From contig CANCCE010000049.1 in the NCBI GenBank assembly GCA_947374505.1, positions 1 through 14,720 of the forward strand: a stretch of DNA of 14,720 nt, written 5' to 3'. Below are positions 1-5,067 of this stretch, piece after piece; the stretch's first letter is position 1; every line of letters begins with the position of its first letter. This DNA comes from Comamonadaceae bacterium. Its GTDB lineage: Bacteria > Pseudomonadota > Gammaproteobacteria > Burkholderiales > Burkholderiaceae_C. A model generated the notes under the pieces. It was not told where the DNA came from. It saw only the letters and a program-made list of their open reading frames with translations, and did not search any database. Both the position numbers and the translations under genes were made by a program.

Positions 1-94
1 TGATGTCAGCGCGCAATTGCTCATAGACGGCGCTCGCACGGGTGGTGCCGATGTTGCCGTCAGCGGAAGGTGGGAGAGGAGGTTTACGCGCCAT
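1..94 (-). CDS. GntR-family transcriptional regulator, N-terminus only (cut by left edge)
   Basis: Reading the minus strand from an ATG at 94-92 gives 31 residues that stay open to the left edge. They comprise a basic, proline-rich start (MARKPPLPP) and then TRASAVYEQLRADI. This resembles the first winged-helix helix of FadR-type GntR regulators, where an (S/T)RAxAVYExLRxDI stretch is common. Only the start of the DNA-binding domain is visible, so neither the effector domain nor the subfamily can be named. There is no clear Shine-Dalgarno before this ATG. The gene points away from the pirin cassette, and a divergent regulator of that kind often controls its neighbour; here that is inference only. 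Another helix-turn-helix family remains possible. Confidence 0.55.
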   Translation of the reverse strand, partial: MARKPPLPPSADGNIGTTRASAVYEQLRADI

Positions 95-285
95 GTGGTG
101 GGTTGGGGGTCTTTTTTACCGTTGAATTTTAAGTTTATCGCAGCGTTAATGGGTGTCTGACTCAGCTGTAAATTAGCTTTTCAGCGATTTACTATTCAAT
201 TTATTTGAACTATGCCGTCGAAAACGTTCAACTGTATAAAGGTATCTGCAAGCTAAAGTGGGGGCTCACATTGAAAGGATTTCCT
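95..285. promoter_or_regulatory. Divergent intergenic region with candidate promoter and TTGAA/TTCAA half-sites
   Basis: This AT-rich stretch of about 190 bases separates the divergent regulator and pirin genes. A possible plus-strand promoter is TTGAAT (122-127) and GTTAAT (145-150) with 17 bases between, each 4 of 6 to the sigma-70 consensus. Nearer the pirin gene, TTCAA (195-199), TTGAA (205-209) and TTCAA (227-231) alternate in orientation. The longer pair TTGAAC (205-210) and GTTCAA (226-231) is offset by 21 bases, two helical turns, as expected for a dimeric repressor. None of this is proven. Confidence 0.35.
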
Positions 286-987
286 ATGTTGACTTTGCGA
301 CCTTCTGCTGAACGCGGCTACGCCGACCATGGCTGGCTCAAGTCTTACCACTCGTTTTCCTTTGCTGGCTATCACGACCCCGCACACATGGGCTTTGGCA
401 ATTTGCGCGTCATCAATGAAGACCGGATTGCACCGGGTACGGGTTTTGGCACGCACAGTCACCGTGACATGGAAATCATCAGCTACGTGATGAGCGGTGC
501 CATCGGCCACAAAGACAACATTGGCAACGGCGCGTCGATTCCGCCGGGTGATGTGCAGCGCATGAGCGCCGGTAGCGGTATCTCGCACAGCGAGTTCAAC
601 CATTCTCAGGACTCAGTCACGCATTTTTTGCAGATCTGGATTCAACCCAATGTCAGCGGCATTGACCCCGGTTACGAGCAAAAGAGTTTTGCAGACGCCG
701 ACAAACGCGGCAAGTTGCGCTTGGTGGCCTCACCGGATGGGGCGGCTGGCTCAGTCACCGTCCATGCTGATGCGCGCTTGTACGCCGGTCTTTTTGATGG
801 CCTCGAAGAGGCACGCTTGGCGCTCGACCCCCAGCGCAAAGCCTATGTGCAATTGATTCGCGGTGAGCTGCAAGTCAATGGCCAGCGGCTGTTGGCTGGC
901 GACGCGGCCAAGCTCGAGGCAGAGAGCGCCTTGCACCTGACAAACGGCCAAGATGCCGAAGTGCTGGTGTTTGACTTGAGCGCGTGA
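286..987 (+). CDS. Pirin family protein (bicupin, possible quercetinase-like)
   Basis: This encodes a 233-residue pirin-family bicupin. The N-terminal cupin carries the metal ligands of the family: His57 and His59 in GTHSHRDME, and His101 and Glu103 in SGISHSEFN. Spacing and numbering match E. coli YhhW, which has quercetin 2,3-dioxygenase activity in vitro. The N-terminal SYHSFSFAGYHDP and LRVINEDRIAPG blocks are also typical. ATG 286 was chosen because AAAGGA (274-279) precedes it at good spacing and because the protein then starts with the usual MLTLRPS. The frame is open further up to a TTG at 205, but that extension does not resemble the family. It is first in a cassette with a DoxX protein and a flavodoxin-like protein. 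The metal and cellular substrate are unknown. The protein is probably cytoplasmic. Confidence 0.9.
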   Translation: MLTLRPSAERGYADHGWLKSYHSFSFAGYHDPAHMGFGNLRVINEDRIAPGTGFGTHSHRDMEIISYVMSGAIGHKDNIGNGASIPPGDVQRMSAGSGISHSEFNHSQDSVTHFLQIWIQPNVSGIDPGYEQKSFADADKRGKLRLVASPDGAAGSVTVHADARLYAGLFDGLEEARLALDPQRKAYVQLIRGELQVNGQRLLAGDAAKLEAESALHLTNGQDAEVLVFDLSA

Positions 988-1050
988 TCGCCCCCTGTTT
1001 TTTTGTTTTTGTTTCCGTTGTTATTTTTAATCTTTGAAAGAATGAGTCCC

Positions 1051-1461
1051 ATGTTCACCTCCCTGCAAAATCCGCTGTCCTTTGTTGGCCGCGCCCTGAT
1101 CGCCTTGCTGTTCATCCCTGCCGGCTTTGCCAAGATCGGCGGTTTCGTTGGCACGGCGGGTTACATCGGCAGCATGGGCGTGCCGCTTCCAGAAGTCGCT
1201 GCGGCCATCGCCATAGCGGTTGAACTGGGCCTCGGTATCTTGTTGCTGATTGGTTTTCAAACCCGCTGGGCGGCTTTGGGCATTGCCATCTTCACTCTGG
1301 TGATCACCTTCATCTTCCACAAGTTTTGGGGTATTCCTGCTGAGATGGTGATGTCGCAGCAACAAGCTTTTTTCAAGAACATCGGCGTGGTCGGCGGCTT
1401 GTTGAGCATTGCAGCTTGGGGTGCAGGCGCCTGGAGCGTTGACGCCAAACTCAACAAATAA
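1051..1461 (+). CDS. DoxX family membrane protein
   Basis: This is a 136-residue integral membrane protein with about four hydrophobic helices (roughly residues 10-28, 47-69, 73-91 and 109-128). The first helix ends in the DoxX signature GRALIALLFIPAGFAKIGG, and the second contains AIAVELGLGILLLIGFQTR, also typical. DoxX-type proteins are associated with quinone or thiosulfate redox chemistry and oxidative stress, but most are uncharacterised. ATG 1051 is preferred because GAAAG (1036-1040) lies 10 bases upstream; an ATG at 1042 would have that site almost adjacent. It starts 63 bases after pirin across a very T-rich spacer and ends 12 bases before the flavodoxin-like gene, so cotranscription is likely. 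It may pass electrons or quinones to its neighbours; that is inference. Confidence 0.88.
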   Translation: MFTSLQNPLSFVGRALIALLFIPAGFAKIGGFVGTAGYIGSMGVPLPEVAAAIAIAVELGLGILLLIGFQTRWAALGIAIFTLVITFIFHKFWGIPAEMVMSQQQAFFKNIGVVGGLLSIAAWGAGAWSVDAKLNK

Positions 1462-1473
1462 GGATATTCAAAA

Positions 1474-2025
1474 ATGTCCAAAATAGCAGTTGTATTTCAC
1501 TCCGGCTACGGCCACACACAACGCATGGCTCAAGCCGTTGCAGAGGGCGCCGGAGCCGAATTGGTGGCCATTGATGCCGACGGCAATTTGCCAGAAGGCG
1601 GTTGGGAAACCCTGGCTGCCGCCAGCGCCATCATCATGGGCTCGCCCACCTACATGGGCAGCGTCAGTTGGCAGTTCAAAAAGTTTGCCGATGCCAGCTC
1701 CAAGCCTTGGTTCACTCAAGCTTGGAAAGACAAGCTGTTTGCCGGTTTTACCAACAGCGCCGCTTTGAATGGCGACAAGGGCTCGACCTTGACCTACTTG
1801 TTCACCTTGGCCATGCAGCACGGCGGCCTCTGGGTCAGTCAAGGTATCTTGCCGAGCAGCAGCAAAGCCGCTGAGCGCAACGATGTGAATTACCTGGGGT
1901 CGTACAGCGGTGCCATGGCGCAGTCGCCGTCCGATGCCGGTGCCAGCGACATGCTGCCGGGTGATTTGAACACCGCCAGAGCTTTTGGACAACGCGTGGC
2001 TGAAGTCGCGGCCCGCTTCAAGTAA
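1474..2025 (+). CDS. Flavodoxin-like NAD(P)H-dependent oxidoreductase (WrbA/FMN-reductase superfamily)
   Basis: This is a 183-residue flavodoxin-fold protein. The FMN phosphate loop is at residues 10-15 (SGYGHT), right after the first beta strand KIAVVFH. The loop GSPTYMGSVSWQFKKF (57-72) corresponds to the SPTRFGNM region of WrbA and would contact the isoalloxazine ring. The C-terminal YSGAMAQSPSDAGAS stretch resembles the ribityl or ring loop. Family members reduce quinones, FMN or azo compounds with NAD(P)H, often as tetramers in the cytoplasm. Its AAGGA ribosome site (1460-1464) overlaps the doxX stop codon, so the two genes are translationally close. WrbA itself is a little longer, so a general NAD(P)H-dependent oxidoreductase is the safer name. 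Confidence 0.88.
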   Translation: MSKIAVVFHSGYGHTQRMAQAVAEGAGAELVAIDADGNLPEGGWETLAAASAIIMGSPTYMGSVSWQFKKFADASSKPWFTQAWKDKLFAGFTNSAALNGDKGSTLTYLFTLAMQHGGLWVSQGILPSSSKAAERNDVNYLGSYSGAMAQSPSDAGASDMLPGDLNTARAFGQRVAEVAARFK

Positions 2026-2145
2026 AAGTTCAGCGCTAGGCACCAAGCTGGGACAGCGGGGTCCGGCTTGGCTGTTCAGGGAAAACGTGGGTTCAATTGG
2101 GAAGATGAGAGTCTTTTTAAGCGGTCGCCACGTTTAAGATCCATC
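2026..2145 (+). promoter_or_regulatory. Structured leader before the DUF599 gene (two inverted repeats)
   Basis: This 120-base gap holds two inverted repeats. CCAAGC (2043-2048) can pair with GCTTGG (2065-2070), with an inner GGA/TCC extension, but no U-tract follows. AAACGTGG (2083-2090) is an exact reverse complement of CCACGTTT (2128-2135), and this stem would end 10 bases before the ATG at 2146. A read-through terminator, an attenuator or chance pairing are all possible. No convincing promoter was seen. Confidence 0.3.
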
Positions 2146-2841
2146 ATGCGAATTTTTACCCTTTTGCCTTGGTATGACTGGCTGGCCATCATCTGGTTTT
2201 TTGGCTCATGGCTGTCTTATTCTTGGTTTGCCCGTAACGAGAATTTCAAGCGCCCGTCGATTTTGTGGGCCACCAACCGCTACCGGCATTATTGGCTTTT
2301 GCAGGCCACATCTCGTGACCCGAGGGTGATCGACGGCATCATCACGCAGAACCTGTCAAGCACGCCGTCCTTCTTTTCGTCCACCACCATCATCATCATC
2401 GGCGGCCTGTTTGCGCTTTTGGGCACCACCGACCGGGCCAGTGAACTGGTGCGCGAAATACCCTTCGCCGTGCAAACCACGGTGTTGGTTTTTGACCTGA
2501 AGGTGCTGATGATGATCGGCATTTTCGTCTTTGCCTTTTTTCGCTTCAGCTGGTCCATGCGCCAGTACACCTTCGTGGCTTTGTTGATTGGCTCCTTGCC
2601 GCCGCCTGCTGATTTTGTATCGGGCAAGTTTGACCGCGATGTCTTCGCCGCACGCGCCAGCCGCATGGTCGGTTTAGCTGCTGAAACCTTCAACGATGGA
2701 CTGCGGGCTTACTACTTGAGCTTTGCGGTCATGGCCTGGTTTTTTTCGACGTTTGCTTTTGTCGTCGCCACCGCGGTGGTGATCTTGATTTTGTACAACC
2801 GTGAATTTCGTTCGGACGTCTTGCAAGTCTTGAAGGAATGA
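2146..2841 (+). CDS. DUF599 family membrane protein
   Basis: This is a 231-residue membrane protein of the DUF599 family, whose function is unknown. About four transmembrane segments are visible (roughly 8-28, 78-95, 115-135 and 190-217). Family features include an early aromatic helix (WYDWLAIIWFFGSWLSYSWF), a conserved-looking cytosolic NxxR...W block near 30-50, and the polar stretch RDPRVIDGIITQNLSSTPSFF (about 57-77) before the second helix. ATG 2146 is preferred although its ribosome site is weak (AAGA at 2137-2140). The frame extends to a TTG at 2068, but the added residues are polar and family-unlike. It lies 120 bases after the flavodoxin-like gene and ends 15 bases from the stop of the opposing egtB gene, so it may be a separate unit. 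Confidence 0.8.
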   Translation: MRIFTLLPWYDWLAIIWFFGSWLSYSWFARNENFKRPSILWATNRYRHYWLLQATSRDPRVIDGIITQNLSSTPSFFSSTTIIIIGGLFALLGTTDRASELVREIPFAVQTTVLVFDLKVLMMIGIFVFAFFRFSWSMRQYTFVALLIGSLPPPADFVSGKFDRDVFAARASRMVGLAAETFNDGLRAYYLSFAVMAWFFSTFAFVVATAVVILILYNREFRSDVLQVLKE

Positions 2842-2848
2842 TGCTGCC

Positions 2849-2863
2849 GCCCTACTTCAGGGC
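2849..2863. terminator. Small hairpin at the convergent DUF599/egtB junction
   Basis: GCCCT (2849-2853) and AGGGC (2859-2863) form a 5-bp stem around a 5-base loop in the 15-base gap between two convergent genes and the end of egtB. The egtB stop codon (2859-2857) lies in the loop and arm. There is no flanking U-tract on either strand, so its strength as a terminator is doubtful. Confidence 0.35.
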
Positions 2864-4176
2864 AGGTCGCGGGCCAACCTTAGACCGCTGAACTGCCACT
2901 GCGCTTCAGGCGGAAAAAAGTTGCGGTAGCTGGCCCGCAGATGGTTTTGCGGTGTGGCGCACGAGCCGCCGCGCAAGACAAACTGCTGGCACATGAACTT
3001 GCCGTTGTACTCTCCCACCAAGCCTTCCCAAGGTTTGTAGCCGGGGTAGGCGCTGTAGCTTGACCGCGTCCATTCCCAGACATCTCCCCAAAGTTGGGCC
3101 AGCCGGCCGTAGGGTCGTTCCTGCAAAGGCAGGGGGTGATAGACGGCGTTGTCTTGCAGGTTGCCCGTGATGGCCTGAGGCTGGCTGCGCGCGGCCAGTT
3201 CCCATTCCTGCTCCGTTGGCAAACGGGCGCCGGCCCAGCGGGCGTAGGCATCGGCTTCAAAATAACTCAGGTGGCACGCTGGCGTGTTCGGGTCGACCGC
3301 CACTTGGCCGTACAAGGTGAAGTTGCTGTACGCGCCGTCTTCTCGTTGCCAGTACAGCGGCAGCTGTTGGCTGTTTTGTTGTACCCAATCCCAGCCCATC
3401 GACAGCCAAAGCTCAGGCCGTTGGTAGCCGCTGTCTTCAATGAATTCAATCATGTCGCCATTGGTCACCGGCCGGTCGCCTATCTCAAAGGGCGCAACGA
3501 AGACTTGGTGCCTAGGCGTTTCATTGTCAAAGGCAAAGCTGCCGTCAAGGGCTTGATCGTGGCCGTGCCGCACCAAACCACCCGATTGCCGAATCCAGCC
3601 TAGCGCTTGCGGATGCGTTTTCGCCAGCGGCCAGCGCTGGGCATAAGCCGGTCGGGCTGGGTTCAGCGATAGCGCATGTTTGATGTCTGTGAGCAGCAAC
3701 TCCTGGTGCTGTTGCTCGTGGTGCAAGCCGAGCTCCAGTAGATCTTTAAGTGATTGGCGATCAGTCGCATTCAGGCCAGCCACCGAACTGATCAGCGCTT
3801 GCATGCGTTGATCCACGTGTTGCCTGTACAGCAGCACGTCGGCCAGTGTGGGGCGACTGATCAGGCCACGCCGATGCCTTGGATGCTTGCTGCCGATGGC
3901 GTTGTAATAGCTGTTGAAGAGCACTCTAAAGCTGGCGTCGTAAGGCGCAAAATTTTGTTCAAAGCGCTCCAGCAAAAATGTTTCAAAAAACCAGGTGACA
4001 TGGGCTAAATGCCATTTCGCGGGGCTGGCGTCGGGCATGGACTGCAGTTGACAGTCTTCCGGGCTGAGCGGCCGGGTTAACTCAACGGTTTGCTGGCGCG
4101 TGCTGGCGTAGCGCTGGGCCAGCGTCGACCAGACGTTGATCGGTGAGAAAGCGTTGGCGTGACTAGAAGAGGACAT
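2857..4176 (-). CDS. egtB: EgtB-type hercynine-dependent nonheme iron sulfoxide synthase
   Basis: This 439-residue protein has an N-terminal DinB-like domain and a C-terminal formylglycine-enzyme-like (SUMF1) domain, as in EgtB of ergothioneine synthesis. EgtB couples hercynine to a thiol (gamma-glutamylcysteine or cysteine) using oxygen and iron. Likely iron ligands are His59 in KWHLAHVTWF and His153 and His157 in LHHEQQHQE, matching the three-histidine facial triad. A tyrosine pair, Tyr90-Tyr91 in FNSYYNAIG, resembles the alternative active site described for the Chloracidobacterium enzyme. The C-terminal domain shows ARWAGARLPTEQEWE, GDVWEWT, RGGSCATP and a final YRNFFPP...FSGLRLARD. ATG 4176 is used; a TTG at 4224 in frame is less likely. 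The gene sits 71 bases after trhO on the same strand. No egtD is in the window. The selenoneine enzyme SenA is a relative that cannot be excluded. Confidence 0.85.
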   Translation of the reverse strand: MSSSSHANAFSPINVWSTLAQRYASTRQQTVELTRPLSPEDCQLQSMPDASPAKWHLAHVTWFFETFLLERFEQNFAPYDASFRVLFNSYYNAIGSKHPRHRRGLISRPTLADVLLYRQHVDQRMQALISSVAGLNATDRQSLKDLLELGLHHEQQHQELLLTDIKHALSLNPARPAYAQRWPLAKTHPQALGWIRQSGGLVRHGHDQALDGSFAFDNETPRHQVFVAPFEIGDRPVTNGDMIEFIEDSGYQRPELWLSMGWDWVQQNSQQLPLYWQREDGAYSNFTLYGQVAVDPNTPACHLSYFEADAYARWAGARLPTEQEWELAARSQPQAITGNLQDNAVYHPLPLQERPYGRLAQLWGDVWEWTRSSYSAYPGYKPWEGLVGEYNGKFMCQQFVLRGGSCATPQNHLRASYRNFFPPEAQWQFSGLRLARDLP

Positions 4177-4247
4177 TTGTTTATTTTGCGTGCCAGCGTA
4201 AGGACGTGCGTTTATCAGGGGCAAATTCCCTTTTTCGTCGGATCAGT

Positions 4248-5003
4248 TCAGTCCGCGTTAGCGTCGACGAGCTCCGGCCGTGGCGTCAAAGCCGCGTCGA
4301 CCACGCGCCTGTCGTCAAAGACAAAGCAGCCGCCTTGGTAATGCGCCTGGCCGACTTGCTCAAAATAAGTCAGGATGCCGCCATCGAGCTGAAAGACATC
4401 GGTTAGCCCGCCTTCGCGCAACAAGATAGCGGCTTTTTCACAGCGGATGCCGCCGGTGCAAAAGCTCACGACGGTCTTGCCTTGCAACTCGACTTGGTGG
4501 GCTTTGAAGGCGTCAGGAAAATCGGTGAACTTGTCTATGCGCCAGTCGATCGCGCCGACAAAGGTGCCGCAGTCTGCTTCAAAGGCGTTGCGAGTGTCGA
4601 GTGTGACCACGGCTTGGCCGTTGTCGTCGTGGCCTTGGTCCAGCCAGCGCTTCAGGGTGCTCGCGTCAACCGCGGGCGCACGGCCGCTGGCAGGTTGAAT
4701 CGCCGGGTGGTTCATGCGGATGATTTCGGGCTTTATTTTGACCAGCCGTTTTTTGAACGGCTGGGTGTCTGACCAGCTTTCTTTGGCTGCCAAGCCCGCA
4801 AACCGGCTGTCGTTGCGCAGCCAGGTCATAAAGCCATTAACTTCGGCGGCCTCACCCGCCAAAAATAAATTGATCCCTTCTTCGGCAAGCAATACCGTGC
4901 CATTGATCTCGCTGCCCTCCAGCGCTTGGCCGATGGCGCTTTGCAAGGCGGGTAGGTCGGTGAGGCTGACAAACCGGTAGGCCGCAATATTCAGGATGGT
5001 CAT
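4248..5003 (-). CDS. trhO: tRNA uridine(34) hydroxylase TrhO / UPF0176 rhodanese-domain protein
   Basis: This is a 251-residue UPF0176 protein. Residues 1-100 form the acylphosphatase-like N-terminal part (GTVLLAEEGINLFLAG, then the PFKKRLVKIKPEIIRM block). Residues about 125-220 form a rhodanese domain with the catalytic loop CTGGIRCEKA, Cys182 being the active thiol and Cys188 nearby. TrhO hydroxylates tRNA U34 to 5-hydroxyuridine, the first step toward cmo5U or mcmo5U wobble bases. E. coli TrhO is about 350 residues; this copy stops soon after CFVFDDRRVV and so lacks the C-terminal extension, as I recall for shorter members of the family. ATG 5003 has no Shine-Dalgarno, but TACAAT on the minus strand (5019-5014) lies about 11 bases upstream, so a near-leaderless mRNA is possible. 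It lies upstream of egtB on the same strand. Confidence 0.87.
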   Translation of the reverse strand: MTILNIAAYRFVSLTDLPALQSAIGQALEGSEINGTVLLAEEGINLFLAGEAAEVNGFMTWLRNDSRFAGLAAKESWSDTQPFKKRLVKIKPEIIRMNHPAIQPASGRAPAVDASTLKRWLDQGHDDNGQAVVTLDTRNAFEADCGTFVGAIDWRIDKFTDFPDAFKAHQVELQGKTVVSFCTGGIRCEKAAILLREGGLTDVFQLDGGILTYFEQVGQAHYQGGCFVFDDRRVVDAALTPRPELVDANAD

Positions 5004-5067
5004 GGTGTGCGAGATTGTAAGAAAAGACTGAAAAATCGATTTTTGGCAAGCCCCTGGGAGGCCCAAT
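5004..5067. promoter_or_regulatory. Compact divergent trhO/dnaE intergenic region with A/T palindrome
   Basis: Only 64 bases separate the two divergent start codons. They contain a perfect 14-bp palindrome, AAAAATC/GATTTTT (5031-5044), and a minus-strand TACAAT (5019-5014) that is 5 of 6 to the -10 consensus. They also hold the dnaE ribosome site GGGAGG (5056-5061). Promoters of the two genes must overlap here or lie inside the opposite gene. Confidence 0.4.

Noticed and set aside
998..1031. Very T-rich tract after the pirin stop, considered as an intrinsic terminator
   Set aside because: No stable GC-rich stem precedes it; only a 3-bp GCG/CGC pairing is visible, and the downstream genes look like the same cassette.
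1468..2046. A 192-codon minus-strand frame opposite the flavodoxin-like gene
   Set aside because: It mirrors a gene with clear FMN-binding motifs; the translation is rich in Gly/Ala/His shadow composition.
2068..2145. N-terminal extension of the DUF599 protein from a TTG at 2068
   Set aside because: Twenty-six polar residues with no resemblance to the family, no ribosome site, and the first transmembrane helix fits a start at 2146.
2380..2402. Repeated CCA and ATC triplets, considered as a microsatellite
   Set aside because: They simply encode a Thr-Thr-Ile-Ile-Ile-Ile membrane stretch; four ATC codons are within normal variation.
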